NCBI GenBank assembly: GCA_902593945.1
Contig: CACJKA010000006.1
Span: forward strand, 27,442 to 91,441
From: an uncultured Candidatus Poseidoniales archaeon
Lineage (GTDB): Archaea > Thermoplasmatota > Poseidoniia > Poseidoniales > Thalassarchaeaceae
Reading direction: 5' to 3'
DNA: 64,000 nt
This document shows, piece after piece, positions 1-12,279 of the stretch (its first letter is position 1; each line of letters opens with the position of its first letter). Under the pieces are notes generated by a model. That model was not told where the DNA came from. It did no database searches and saw only the letters and a list, made by a program, of their open reading frames with translations. Made by a program: the position numbers and the translations under genes.

Positions 1-162
1 AGAAATATAATTGATGGCATCATTAAACAAATAGAATCCAAATCAGTTCTTGGTTCATTTGAGATTCGTAAATTTACTACAGGAAGTGCTGGTGATTATA
101 TCTTAATGGCGACCGTGGGTGCTCTCTGTATATTCGTATTATTAATGGGGGTGAGTTTCTGA
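1..162 (+). CDS. nuoL: NADH-quinone oxidoreductase subunit L, C-terminal end (partial)
   Basis: The frame is open from the left edge to TGA at 160-162 and encodes 53 residues. They comprise a soluble stretch followed by one hydrophobic helix, ending in MGVSF. It lies 8 bases before nuoM, which is followed by nuoN. This is the usual L-M-N order of the proton-pumping membrane arm of complex I, and the terminal helix fits the C-terminal transmembrane segment of NuoL. The identification rests mainly on position because the diagnostic antiporter core lies outside the window. Confidence 0.7.
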   Translation, partial: RNIIDGIIKQIESKSVLGSFEIRKFTTGSAGDYILMATVGALCIFVLLMGVSF

Positions 163-170
163 ACGATCCT

Positions 171-1757
171 TTGACAATTCTAACATTGACTCCAATTGGG
201 GTAGGTCTGTTATTGCTGATTCTACCTCAGTTATTACCTGAAAACTTAGCCTCGTCAATGCGCAGATTTTCTCGTAATGTTAGTTTTGGAGTTTCAATGG
301 CCCTATTTGCATTCGCAACATACCTTTCATTTACTACTTTTGGCGGTATTGACTGGCTTGATATTAATATGGGCGAATATGAATTAATGAATGATAAACC
401 GGTCACTCTTATCTCATCAATAGGTGTATCTTGGATTGTCGGTGTTGATGCACTTTCACTACCAATGGTTTGGCTAACAGCTCTATTGATCCCCCTATCG
501 ATGTTAGTAGAATGGGATGCTAAAGAGGGGCATATCTTCCATCCATTGATCCTTGTTATGGAAGGCGCTTTACTTGGTGTATTCGTCGTGCTAGACTTGT
601 TTGTATTCTATGTCTTCTGGGAAATGACATTGATACCGATGTTCTTTTTGATATTAGTTTGGGGTGGTGAAGATAGAAAATATGCTTCTATGAAGTTCTT
701 CATTTACACGTTCACTGCTAGTGTAATTATGCTAGTCGGAATTTTAGTCATGTATTTCCACACAGGAGATATATCTGGAGTATCAGGAACATTAACAGGG
801 CATCACTTTAGTCTTATTGAGATGAATAGTGAGATGATTCAATCCGAAGGTCTCAGACATTTAGTTTGGATTTTATTATTAATTGGATTTGCAACAAAGA
901 TGCCTAGCGTACCTGTGCATACTTGGCTCCCCGACGCTCACGTTCAGGCGCCAACTGCGGGTTCAATGTTATTGGCAGGTGTAATGCTGAAAATGGGAGC
1001 ATATGGTTTCCTCAGAGTTGCAGTATCATTATTCCCAGAGTCTACAGTTGTTTTCACACCTATTCTAATTATTCTTGGTATGGCAAGTCTAGTTTATGGG
1101 GCATTGGTATGTATGGGTCAAACAAATCTGAAAAGGATGGTTGCCTATTCATCAGTTTCACACATGGGATTAATATTCTTAGGAATTGCAACAATGCAAC
1201 CATTAGGTATAGCTGGAGCTTTATTCATGATGTTTGCTCATGGAATAATTAGTCCTCTGTTGTTCGCAGTTGCAGGTGCTTTCAAACATCATTATCATAC
1301 TCTAGAAATAGGATCTATGAGAGGAATTGCACACCATTCTCCATATTTAGCCGCTCATATGATGCTAGGTTGGATGGGCAGTTTAGGGCTTCCATTACTA
1401 GCCGGTTTCGTTGCTGAGGTAGCAATTATGATTGCTTTCTGGATGAGTTTTGGATGGCTAGTTATTTTACCTGCATTGACATTAATTATTACAGCAGTCT
1501 ACTATTTGACATCCATGCAGAAGACTATATTTGAATCAAACGATAGACATCATGGTATACTTCCAGATTCATTACATGGTGAAGAACCTAGAGACATTAC
1601 TTGGAATGAAAATACTAGTATGTTCATTTTAGGAATCCTCACAATTGCTTTTGGTATCTTCCCATTCATATTCTTTGATATGATGTCAGAATGGTCTTCT
1701 GAGTTTGTTCGTGAAGTATTACTTAATCATTTAATTGAGCAGGGGGTAAAACCATGA
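171..1757 (+). CDS. nuoM: NADH-quinone oxidoreductase subunit M
   Basis: This is a proton-pumping, antiporter-like membrane subunit of respiratory complex I. The protein has 528 residues, is almost entirely hydrophobic with about 14 helices, and is close to the usual family length. Conserved features include Glu151 in FWEMTLIPMF, the essential helix-5 glutamate of NuoM, and Lys243 in ATKMPSVPVHTWLPDAHV, the family signature. The start used is TTG at 171, about 17 bases after a GGGGGTGA ribosome-binding site at 147-154; a start nearer that site is possible but would need a rarer codon. The gene overlaps nuoN by ATGA, so the two are translationally coupled. Confidence 0.95.
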   Translation: MTILTLTPIGVGLLLLILPQLLPENLASSMRRFSRNVSFGVSMALFAFATYLSFTTFGGIDWLDINMGEYELMNDKPVTLISSIGVSWIVGVDALSLPMVWLTALLIPLSMLVEWDAKEGHIFHPLILVMEGALLGVFVVLDLFVFYVFWEMTLIPMFFLILVWGGEDRKYASMKFFIYTFTASVIMLVGILVMYFHTGDISGVSGTLTGHHFSLIEMNSEMIQSEGLRHLVWILLLIGFATKMPSVPVHTWLPDAHVQAPTAGSMLLAGVMLKMGAYGFLRVAVSLFPESTVVFTPILIILGMASLVYGALVCMGQTNLKRMVAYSSVSHMGLIFLGIATMQPLGIAGALFMMFAHGIISPLLFAVAGAFKHHYHTLEIGSMRGIAHHSPYLAAHMMLGWMGSLGLPLLAGFVAEVAIMIAFWMSFGWLVILPALTLIITAVYYLTSMQKTIFESNDRHHGILPDSLHGEEPRDITWNENTSMFILGILTIAFGIFPFIFFDMMSEWSSEFVREVLLNHLIEQGVKP

Positions 1758-3439
1758 ATCTTCCAATTAATACTTCGGAAGCCGAATTAGTTATTCCTGA
1801 ATTAATCATGCTATTTGGGCTAATAGCAATAATTTTAATTCCTAATCTAGGGAATGCAAGTTTCCGTATCCCTCTAACAAGAATTCATGTTCCTGTATTT
1901 ATCGGAGGCAGTCGTTTCAAGAGTACGAGTAATCCTAAATTGCCAAATCAAGTTTCATTAATTATTTTTATCTCAGCTTTATTTTTTGGCCTTATGCAGA
2001 ATTCTTATGGTCCAATAGGAAATACATTAGAGGTTACTGAATTCAGTCGTTTATTTTCTCTAATATTCATTGCGGCTTTACTTCTTGCTACTATTGCAAC
2101 TACACACAGGCTTCCTGCTAGACCCAATGTAAAGCCGCCAAATGATGGAGATAGCGAGAATATTTCTACTAAGAAAATTAATGCTTTAATCGATAATCGT
2201 CGCCAAGTTGATTTCCATATTATTCTGATTATGGTCGGGCTTGGGATGAGTCTTATGTCAATGGCAACTCATCTTTTCATGCTATTCGTTTGTATTGAAT
2301 TGGCATCATTATCATCCTACATACTTGTAGCCTTCCACAAAGAAAGTAAGGTTGGTGGCGAAGCAGGAATGAAGTACTTCATTGTAGGTTCCGTCGCTTC
2401 AGCAGTCGGAATTTATGGTATGTCGCTTCTATATCTATGGAGTGGTGACCTTTCATTAGATGCTCTAGCAATAAAGTGGGCAGAATCATCCTCGATTGAT
2501 CCTTTAGCAGGAATAGCCGTTGGTTTGATGTTGGTAGCATTCGGATTCAAGGTAGGTGCCGCACCTTTCCATCTTGCAGCGCCTGATGCCTATTCTGGGG
2601 CATCATCACCCATTGCTGGTTTACTGGCCACAGCTTCGAAAGCCATGGGATTTGTTGCTTTAATGAGAATCTTAGTATCAGTTACAATGCCTATTGAAGG
2701 TGAAGCTTTCTGGTATACTGCGATTGCTATAATTGCAGTTGTTACTATGACATGGGGTAATCTGGCGGCTCTAACTAGTAGTAATCCAAAGAGGATGCTG
2801 GCTTACTCTAGTGTATCCCATGCAGGATACATGTTAGCAGGTCTAGCAGCTATTGGAAGTGGTCTAGGTTCAGAAGAAGCAATTCAGCTTGTATTAACTG
2901 CTATAGTATTCCATCTCGCAGTCCTAGTTATTTTCAAGTTTGGAGCGTTCTTGGTTCTCTCTCTTTTAGAAACAGAGGAAAGAGGCCATAGGTTGGAAGA
3001 TCTACATGGACTTGCCCGTAGAGAGCCATTAGTTGCTGGTTCCATGTTCTTGTTCATGCTGTCACTAGCAGGGGTCCCGCCATTGTCTGGTTTCCTGTCA
3101 AAGTTCTTGATGATTAATGGAATAGTGAATATTTCTGCTGGCACTGGCGCCTCAGATGCAACTTCAATTTTGGACTGGTTAATCAGTGTTGAACCAGTAT
3201 TTTGGTTGGCTTTTGCAATTGTAATAAATTCTGCGCTATCAATGTTTTATTATCTAAGAATTGGATTAGTAATGTTCTTTGAGGAACCAGAAGATAGTAG
3301 GGCCATGAAGGATGCCTTCAGTCTAAGATTAGCGATTGTCGCTTGTGCAATACTAACAGTAATTCTAGGAATTGGGCCATTAAGTGATTCATTATTAGAA
3401 ATGGTTGCAGATGCTATAAATTCCTTTGTTTCTAACTGA
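1754..3439 (+). CDS. nuoN: NADH-quinone oxidoreductase subunit N
   Basis: This is the third antiporter-like subunit of the complex I membrane arm. It has 561 residues and many transmembrane helices. The motif FGFKVGAAPFHLAAPDAYSG carries the conserved helix-7/8 lysine, and SNPKRMLAYSSVSHAGYM is the second conserved block. A hydrophilic segment around residues 118-153 (rich in Pro, Asn, Asp and Lys) lengthens one loop compared with typical bacterial NuoN. The start ATG at 1754 overlaps the nuoM stop. It ends the nuo operon; the next gene begins 44 bases on with an unrelated function. Confidence 0.95.
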   Translation: MNLPINTSEAELVIPELIMLFGLIAIILIPNLGNASFRIPLTRIHVPVFIGGSRFKSTSNPKLPNQVSLIIFISALFFGLMQNSYGPIGNTLEVTEFSRLFSLIFIAALLLATIATTHRLPARPNVKPPNDGDSENISTKKINALIDNRRQVDFHIILIMVGLGMSLMSMATHLFMLFVCIELASLSSYILVAFHKESKVGGEAGMKYFIVGSVASAVGIYGMSLLYLWSGDLSLDALAIKWAESSSIDPLAGIAVGLMLVAFGFKVGAAPFHLAAPDAYSGASSPIAGLLATASKAMGFVALMRILVSVTMPIEGEAFWYTAIAIIAVVTMTWGNLAALTSSNPKRMLAYSSVSHAGYMLAGLAAIGSGLGSEEAIQLVLTAIVFHLAVLVIFKFGAFLVLSLLETEERGHRLEDLHGLARREPLVAGSMFLFMLSLAGVPPLSGFLSKFLMINGIVNISAGTGASDATSILDWLISVEPVFWLAFAIVINSALSMFYYLRIGLVMFFEEPEDSRAMKDAFSLRLAIVACAILTVILGIGPLSDSLLEMVADAINSFVSN

Positions 3440-3483
3440 GCGTCAAGGCTCAACTTCACATAGGTGACTCTAGACGGGTAGTC

Positions 3484-3999
3484 ATGGCTCGTAGAGAGGA
3501 GAAGGTTGACGCTGAGCTTTTAGCAAGGTTAGAATCAGGTAGTGGTGACAAAATAAGGGTGCCTTTACCGAATCGTAAAGTCAACGAAATGTTTGCTATC
3601 GCAGATCAGATTTTAGGTGGCAGAAGGGTAAGAGCAGTCTGTGAAGATGGAGATAGTCGTCTAGCGCGAATCCCTGGGAAAATGCGCCGTAGACAATGGG
3701 TTAGAGAAGGAGACTTAATTGTTGTACAACCATGGGATTTTCAAGATGAGAAAGCAAATGTAGTAATGAGATATACAAAAACCCAGTCATTATATTTATC
3801 AAGAAAAGGAGTCTTGCCTGACATAGTAGATTTATTTGGAATGTCCGAGGATATCTCAGAAGTAACTGAAACTAATGATGAGTCGGAATCTATAGAAAAT
3901 GAAGATTTAGTTGAAGAAGAACAGGAATCAGAAATTGAGGAACCATCTGTAAGAGACACATCTTCGTTTGACGATGATATTGATTCTTTCTTTGGGTGA
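3484..3999 (+). CDS. eif1A: Translation initiation factor 1A with long acidic C-terminal tail
   Basis: The protein promotes start-codon scanning and initiator tRNA binding on the small ribosomal subunit. Residues 20-110 form the S1/OB-fold core (IPGKMRRRQWVREGDLIVVQ is characteristic). From about residue 120 to 171 there is a strongly acidic tail rich in Glu, Asp and Ser, ending DDDIDSFFG. The archaeal family is normally about 95-115 residues and stops soon after the OB fold, so this 171-residue protein is long; the tail resembles that of eukaryotic eIF1A. It is followed by RIO1 kinase and a KH protein, a conserved archaeal translation/ribosome-biogenesis neighbourhood. Confidence 0.93.
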   Translation: MARREEKVDAELLARLESGSGDKIRVPLPNRKVNEMFAIADQILGGRRVRAVCEDGDSRLARIPGKMRRRQWVREGDLIVVQPWDFQDEKANVVMRYTKTQSLYLSRKGVLPDIVDLFGMSEDISEVTETNDESESIENEDLVEEEQESEIEEPSVRDTSSFDDDIDSFFG

Positions 4000-4003
4000 A
4001 ATT

Positions 4004-4888
4004 ATGTCGGAATCAGAGGATTGGGATTTACCCGACCTCGACGCTTTAATGCGAGGCGAGAAAAAACACGAATGGTTATCTGAACCTCGATTCGAGAAAA
4101 TGTTCTCCGAAATTGAAGATGGACTTCAAGGAGTTCTAGGTAAGGGAACTTATGATTGGGTTGATCGAAGAGTATTCGATGCTGTTTTTGATAAATCTAC
4201 ATTAATGTCATTACATAAGTTAATGCAAAAAGGTGAGATTGAGACACTTGATTATCCAATTGCAAGAGGTAAGGAGGCCCATGTTTTTCATGCAACATCT
4301 AATCATGGACCTGTAGCGGTTAAAATATTTCATACAACAAATGCGGTTTTCAAAGGACTAGCGAAATATATTGATGGAGATCCAAGATTTGGAGGTTTAT
4401 CGCGTAGGCATAGAGAGTTAGTGAATATCTGGGTACGTAAAGAATTTAGAAATCTAAAAAGAATGAGGAAATATGGATTAAGAGTCCCAAAACCTCTTTC
4501 TAATCTGAAAAATGTTCTTATTATGGAATATTTAGGTGAAGGTGAAGGCGTCAGTCCAAGATTAAAAGATGTAGTTATTGATGAGCCATATGAGGTATTC
4601 GAAGATTTACTAGATTTCCTTGCTATTAATTGGCAAACAGCGGATCTTGTTCATGCAGACTTTTCAGAGTATAATATCCTATGGAAAGATGGAGAACCAT
4701 GGGTAATTGATGTTGGACAAAGTGTAACAAAGCAACATCCTCACTCAGAAGAGTTTCTTGTTAGAGATGTAACGAGATTAGTTCAGTGGATAAATCGCCA
4801 AGGATATAATGTAGATATCGGTGAAAGTTTACTCCGAGTATTAGAAGATCCGGTACCCACATTACCTCCTTTATCCGATGGAAACTGA
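4004..4888 (+). CDS. rio1: RIO1-type serine/threonine protein kinase
   Basis: An atypical protein kinase acting in late small-subunit ribosome maturation. The ATP-binding region reads PIARGKEAHVFHA with AVKIF supplying the catalytic lysine. The catalytic loop is LVHADFSEYNILW and the metal-binding motif is VIDVGQSV, as in RIO1 rather than RIO2. The ATG at 4004 is preferred over an in-frame ATG 36 bases upstream because it follows a GGGTGA site formed by the end of the eIF1A gene, giving about 294 residues. It overlaps no other gene and leads into the KH-domain gene 39 bases downstream. Confidence 0.95.
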   Translation: MSESEDWDLPDLDALMRGEKKHEWLSEPRFEKMFSEIEDGLQGVLGKGTYDWVDRRVFDAVFDKSTLMSLHKLMQKGEIETLDYPIARGKEAHVFHATSNHGPVAVKIFHTTNAVFKGLAKYIDGDPRFGGLSRRHRELVNIWVRKEFRNLKRMRKYGLRVPKPLSNLKNVLIMEYLGEGEGVSPRLKDVVIDEPYEVFEDLLDFLAINWQTADLVHADFSEYNILWKDGEPWVIDVGQSVTKQHPHSEEFLVRDVTRLVQWINRQGYNVDIGESLLRVLEDPVPTLPPLSDGN

Positions 4889-4927
4889 AACAGGAAGTTA
4901 AAACATAACAACCACTCCCCTAAACAT

Positions 4928-5659
4928 ATGGAGCATTTAGCACGGATTCCTAAAAATCGTATTGCAGTGCTTATTGGTAAAAGTGGTTCTACAAGGAAAA
5001 TGATTGAGAAAGCATGTGGGGCATCATTGCATATTGAGTCAAAATCAGGTGATGTTAGCGTTAACTGGCCGGATGAAGGGTCTGATCCTGTAATAAAAAT
5101 GAAACTCCCTGATGTAATATTTGCTATTGGAAGAGGGCTAGCACCCAAAAGAGCAATCCAACTTTTAGAAGATGATGTATTTTTGAGAATGTATGACATC
5201 AGAGAGTGGGTAGGTAAGCAACCAAATCAAACTAGAAGAATGAGAAGTAGATTAATTGGCACTAATGGTAGAATTAGAAGTTTAATTGAAGAATTAACTG
5301 GGACAGAGATGGCAATTTATGGCTCAACAGTGTTGGTAATTGGAAATCAAGAATCTTTAGCATTAGCAACTCCTGCTATCGAAGGGATTCTCCAAGGTTC
5401 TGAACACGGCACAGTTCTTTTCGGCTTAGAACAAGATAGGAAACGTCAACGGATTCGTTCCTACAGTCTTGAAACCTATGAAGAAAAGGTTGTTGAAGAT
5501 AATTCGACGTTCGAAGCCTTAGTTCCTAGTTTGGCCGATGCACGTCGTCGAAGAGAAAGAAAGTTTACAAATTCACAAGTTGACCCTCTAGATGAAGACG
5601 CAATTTCAGAAATGATGGAGTTAGCTGACGATGAAAAGATAGTATTTGAAGAAGAATAA
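4928..5659 (+). CDS. KH-domain RNA-binding protein, Krr1/Dim2 (Pno1)-like
   Basis: This 243-residue protein has two KH modules. The first (about residues 6-65) has IAVLIGKSGSTRKMIEKACG, the GxxG loop being GKSG. The second (about 100-165) has RLIGTNGRIRSLIEELTG with the GxxG loop GTNG. The C-terminal 60 residues are charged. Archaeal proteins of this build are counterparts of eukaryotic Pno1/Dim2 and act in 16S rRNA 3'-end maturation. Its place directly after eIF1A and RIO1 supports that role, which is known from the family rather than shown here. Confidence 0.9.
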   Translation: MEHLARIPKNRIAVLIGKSGSTRKMIEKACGASLHIESKSGDVSVNWPDEGSDPVIKMKLPDVIFAIGRGLAPKRAIQLLEDDVFLRMYDIREWVGKQPNQTRRMRSRLIGTNGRIRSLIEELTGTEMAIYGSTVLVIGNQESLALATPAIEGILQGSEHGTVLFGLEQDRKRQRIRSYSLETYEEKVVEDNSTFEALVPSLADARRRRERKFTNSQVDPLDEDAISEMMELADDEKIVFEEE

Positions 5660-5688
5660 TTTCCTAATCTTAAATGCGTTATACCTAA

Positions 5689-8665
<2,977 letters not shown>

Positions 8666-8666
<1 letters not shown>

Positions 8667-9535
8667 TGGTGAGTAAAATGAAAATGAGTGATTCCCTTCC
8701 AAAAAATAATCTATGTGAACTTGTTATTAATGATGATATTGCCAGAATTAATCTAAACCGTAGTGATGTTTTTAATGCTCTTAATACTGAATTGATTAGT
8801 GAGTTAATATCTCTAATTAAATGGACATCCGATAGGAGCGTCTCGAGAAATTCATCCTTGAAAGATTCAGACGGTAATAAATTTCTCCGAGTAATAATTT
8901 TTACAGGTGAAGGTAAGCATTTCTGCGCCGGAGCCGATATCAATATGATGAGAGATGCTGGAGCGCGTTCTGTTGAAGAGAATCGTTTAGATTCTGAAAG
9001 ATTGGATAGTTTATTTTACGGACTTTGGTCACACCCATGTTTCACTATAGGTTGTATACAAGGTGTAGCTTTGGGCGGGGGTGCAGGATTAGTCTCTTGT
9101 TTCGATTATGCAATTGCAGAACCAAGAACAAGAATTGCCCTTTCAGAGGCTAAATTAGGCATATTACCTGCAGTTATTGGCCCCTATGTGTATCGTAAAA
9201 TAGGCAGTTCTAACTTCCGCAGATTATCCATGATGGCTAGTAAAATAGATTCTGATGAAGCCATGAGAATAGGTTTAATTGATTATGTCACAGAATCTTC
9301 TGGAGATTTTGAGGACAAATCGAATATGATCGCTCAAGAAGTTCTAACAACCGGTCCTATGGCAATTACAGAGGCTAAGAATTTGACACTGTTTTTCGAT
9401 AGATGGAATGGTAATGATGAAGATCTTCGTGAATGGACCTTAGACAAAACCAGCCAAATGAGAGGTTCAGAAGAAGGACAAGAAGGGCTTTCTTCTTTCT
9501 TAGAGCGTCGTAAACCAAACTGGTCCTCTGAATAA
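8666..9535 (+). CDS. Enoyl-CoA hydratase/isomerase family protein, probable methylglutaconyl-CoA hydratase
   Basis: A crotonase-fold enzyme of 289 residues. The oxyanion-hole segments GKHFCAGADINMM and GVALGGGAGLVSCFDYAIA are present, followed by ALSEAKLGILPAV carrying the typical catalytic-region glutamate. It sits between the beta and alpha subunits of a methylcrotonyl-CoA carboxylase. That is the position of the hydratase (LiuC/AUH role) which processes 3-methylglutaconyl-CoA, the carboxylase product. The start ATG overlaps the previous stop TAA by one base. An insertion of about 20 polar residues lies around positions 50-70. The substrate is inferred from context. Confidence 0.88.
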
Positions 9536-9548
9536 TGTGGTGTGAGAA

Positions 9549-11102
9549 ATGTTGCCTGATTGGATGATTAATGCTCCAACTCCATTCAATTCAGTCTTGG
9601 TAGCAAATCGTGGTGAAATTGCAGTTAGAATACTAAAAGCAGCAAAAGAATCGGGCCTTAAAGGAATTGCTATTTACTCCGATCCCGATAAAAATTCATT
9701 ACATGTTGAAATAGCCGATGACTCTGTTCATTTACCTGGAAAAAGTCTCTCTGAAACTTATCTAAATATGGAATTAATAATATCTGCAGCAAAAGAATCG
9801 GGGGCTCAAGCCATACATCCAGGATATGGTTTCTTATCTGAAAGGGCTAATTTTGCTAAATTAGTGAAAGATTCTGGATTAATATGGATAGGGCCATCCT
9901 CAGAAGCAATAGAAACTATGGGAGATAAGATATCTGCTCGCAGGAGAATGATTGAGTCTAATGTCCCTATTATTCCCGGTGAAGAGTTAGCAATTGAATC
10001 AGGATCAAATCCTCTTGGTGTTTTAGCAACATCTGCAGCTAGAGTAGGCTATCCGTTATTGGTTAAGGCTAGTGCAGGTGGTGGAGGAAAGGGAATGAGA
10101 GCGGTTCACGAACCTAAGATGCTTAGGACTGAATATGAAGCAGCAGCACGTGAAGCCTCAGCAGCCTTCGGAGATGGTACTGTTTACGTTGAGAGACTAT
10201 TGACAGGTTCAAGGCATGTTGAAATTCAAGTACTTTGTGATCAATATGGTAATTCAATACATTTGAATGAAAGAGATTGTTCATTACAACGAAGACATCA
10301 GAAAGTAATCGAAGAAGCACCTTCTCCAGCAGTCACACCTGAAATTCGTAATAATATGGGTCAAGCTGCGATAAGGGCTGCCAAGGCTGTAAATTATGAA
10401 GGAGCTGGAACGGTCGAATTTCTTCTAACTTCTAAAGGCGAGTTTTTCTTTCTTGAAATGAACACTCGATTACAGGTTGAACATCCAGTTACTGAATTAA
10501 TTACTGGAATTGATTTAGTTCAGAAACAATTTGAAGTTGCTGCGGGTATTCCATTGAATATATCTCAAGATGAAATAGGAATTACAGGGCATTCGATTGA
10601 AGCCAGAATCTATGCTGAAGATGTAAGTAAAGGGTTCCTTCCGGCTATTGGAAAGCTATCAATGTGGAGGCCACCAACAACTCCTGGTGTTAGAATGGAT
10701 TCGGGATTTAGAGAAGGAGACGAAGTAACTATTGATTTCGATCCAATGTTAGCCAAATTAATTGTCCACGCCCCAACAAGGGAGGCAGCATTGAGAAGAC
10801 TGGATACTGCATTATCAGAGTTTGTTGTTTTAGGCGTCACTACTAATGTTGGATTTTTACGCGAGGTATCGAAAAGTGAAGCATTTTCAAATGGTCTTGT
10901 AACAACTGATTATCTTGATAACATATCTTTAGAAGAATTTAAGGAACCAGAAATTAGTGATTCAATCTTAATTTCGATTGCAGCAGGAGCAAGCCGTTTT
11001 GGATTAGATCGTAATTTATTGTCTGTCAACTCAGAAATAATAGATGAGTATAGTGGGCATTCAGGTGATCCATTCAAAACATTGACGAGGTCTTACCCTT
11101 AG
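9549..11102 (+). CDS. Biotin carboxylase subunit of methylcrotonyl-CoA carboxylase (split alpha subunit, part 1)
   Basis: An ATP-grasp biotin carboxylase of 517 residues that carboxylates biotin with bicarbonate and ATP. The N-terminal domain begins SVLVANRGEIAVRI, the ATP-grasp glycine loop GGGGKGMRA is at residues 177-185, and EMNTRLQVEHPVTE is the metal/biotin site. The BC C-terminal domain is present. The protein stops before the BT linker and biotinyl domains that follow in one chain in typical MCC alpha subunits; these are encoded by the next gene, 8 bases downstream, which has its own AGGTGA site. The split therefore looks genuine rather than a sequencing error. Confidence 0.92.
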   Translation: MLPDWMINAPTPFNSVLVANRGEIAVRILKAAKESGLKGIAIYSDPDKNSLHVEIADDSVHLPGKSLSETYLNMELIISAAKESGAQAIHPGYGFLSERANFAKLVKDSGLIWIGPSSEAIETMGDKISARRRMIESNVPIIPGEELAIESGSNPLGVLATSAARVGYPLLVKASAGGGGKGMRAVHEPKMLRTEYEAAAREASAAFGDGTVYVERLLTGSRHVEIQVLCDQYGNSIHLNERDCSLQRRHQKVIEEAPSPAVTPEIRNNMGQAAIRAAKAVNYEGAGTVEFLLTSKGEFFFLEMNTRLQVEHPVTELITGIDLVQKQFEVAAGIPLNISQDEIGITGHSIEARIYAEDVSKGFLPAIGKLSMWRPPTTPGVRMDSGFREGDEVTIDFDPMLAKLIVHAPTREAALRRLDTALSEFVVLGVTTNVGFLREVSKSEAFSNGLVTTDYLDNISLEEFKEPEISDSILISIAAGASRFGLDRNLLSVNSEIIDEYSGHSGDPFKTLTRSYP

Positions 11103-11110
11103 GTGATTTT

Positions 11111-11611
11111 ATGGAATGGAGTATAGATAATTCTGGTCCTAGATACACAGTAAACTTCTCTGAAAAAGAGGGTTTACTTTCCCTTTCTAAATTGATTTCT
11201 AATGGTGACGAAATTAGTTTTCCTGAGATTTCATTGAGTAAAGATCAGCAATCGGGGAGAATTCTTGTAGAATTAGACGGAGTTAGAAGTTTCGCTCATG
11301 TTTCTCGCTGTGACGATGAATGGTGGATTCATTTCCAAGGAAGAATTTATGTTACTAATATGCACGAACCCGGAAGTAAAGACTCTACATTATCAGAAGG
11401 CAGTCTAAGTGCTCCGATGCCCGGTACAATTCTTGATGTAATGGTAAAGAAAGGCCAGAGAGTAAGAGAAGGCCAGACGTTATTGGTTATGGAAGCGATG
11501 AAGATGGAGCACCGTATTCAGGCACCAAGAGCCGGTGAAGTTACAGAAGTATACTTCCAGACAGGTGAAAGAGTAGATATGGGTGCAAATCTAGTTGAAA
11601 TAAGCGATTAG
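11111..11611 (+). CDS. Biotin carboxyl carrier subunit with BT-like linker domain (split alpha subunit, part 2)
   Basis: This 166-residue protein carries a C-terminal biotinyl domain (about 98-166) with the biotinylation motif MEAMKMEHR; the modified lysine is Lys131. The N-terminal 95 residues form a predicted beta-rich region ending DEWWIHFQGRIYV. It resembles the BT domain that joins biotin carboxylase and carrier in methylcrotonyl- and propionyl-CoA carboxylases. Together with the preceding gene it makes a complete alpha subunit in two pieces. It is the last gene of the carboxylase operon. Confidence 0.92.
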   Translation: MEWSIDNSGPRYTVNFSEKEGLLSLSKLISNGDEISFPEISLSKDQQSGRILVELDGVRSFAHVSRCDDEWWIHFQGRIYVTNMHEPGSKDSTLSEGSLSAPMPGTILDVMVKKGQRVREGQTLLVMEAMKMEHRIQAPRAGEVTEVYFQTGERVDMGANLVEISD

Positions 11612-11685
11612 ACCAGTCTTATGCATTTATTCTACAATTATCACGCAGGGAGTGGGTTAATTACATCCAAGGTCTTGGCATTATC

Positions 11686-12279
11686 ATGGGAGTAGAAACG
11701 ACAATACTTGCTGCATTGATGGGTCTCAGCCTTGCATCTGCCTCAGGATTTAGAGTATTCTTGCCTCCATTTATCTTATCATTAGCAGTTAGGACAGATA
11801 CTTTTGTTAATTTTGATTTATCAGGAACAGAGTTTGCTGCTTTTGATAGTAATGCAGCAGTTCTAATTCTTGGAATAGCATGCTTAGCAGAATTTGGAGC
11901 ATATTATGTTCCTTGGTTAGACAATTTACTAGATACAATCGCTACTCCTGCAGCTGTAGTTTCAGGTGTTGGTATGACTTCCATGGCTTTAGTAGGGAGC
12001 GACCCAATAATTCAATGGTCTTTTGCAATAATTGCAGGAGGTGGCTCAGCAGGAATAATTCAAGTAACTACAGTGGCAATTCGTGGTTTGTCATCCACCT
12101 TAACTCTAGGTTTTGGCAATTCATTTGTTGCATCTGGTGAGAATATAGCAAGTATTGTTCTTACTTTTGCAGCTTTAATCGCACCTCTAATTGCAGCAAT
12201 CTTCGCAGTTCTATTAGTTGTTTTATTGATACGGCAATCAATTAAAGTTACAGCGGAGAAATCAACTCAAGGGGCTTAG
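11686..12279 (+). CDS. DUF4126 family membrane protein
   Basis: A hydrophobic protein of 197 residues with about five membrane segments rich in Ala, Gly and Ser. The N-terminal LASASGFRVFLPPFILSL block and the central EFGAYYVPWLDNLLDTIATPAA block match the DUF4126 family, whose function is unknown. The start is ATG at 11686. Its 3' end overlaps the convergent serS gene by 18 bases, a tight but ordinary tail-to-tail arrangement. Confidence 0.75.
   Translation: MGVETTILAALMGLSLASASGFRVFLPPFILSLAVRTDTFVNFDLSGTEFAAFDSNAAVLILGIACLAEFGAYYVPWLDNLLDTIATPAAVVSGVGMTSMALVGSDPIIQWSFAIIAGGGSAGIIQVTTVAIRGLSSTLTLGFGNSFVASGENIASIVLTFAALIAPLIAAIFAVLLVVLLIRQSIKVTAEKSTQGA

Noticed and set aside
4783..5199. Minus-strand frame of 138 codons over the RIO1/KH boundary.
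   Set aside because: It overlaps two clear genes on the opposite strand and lacks supporting motifs.
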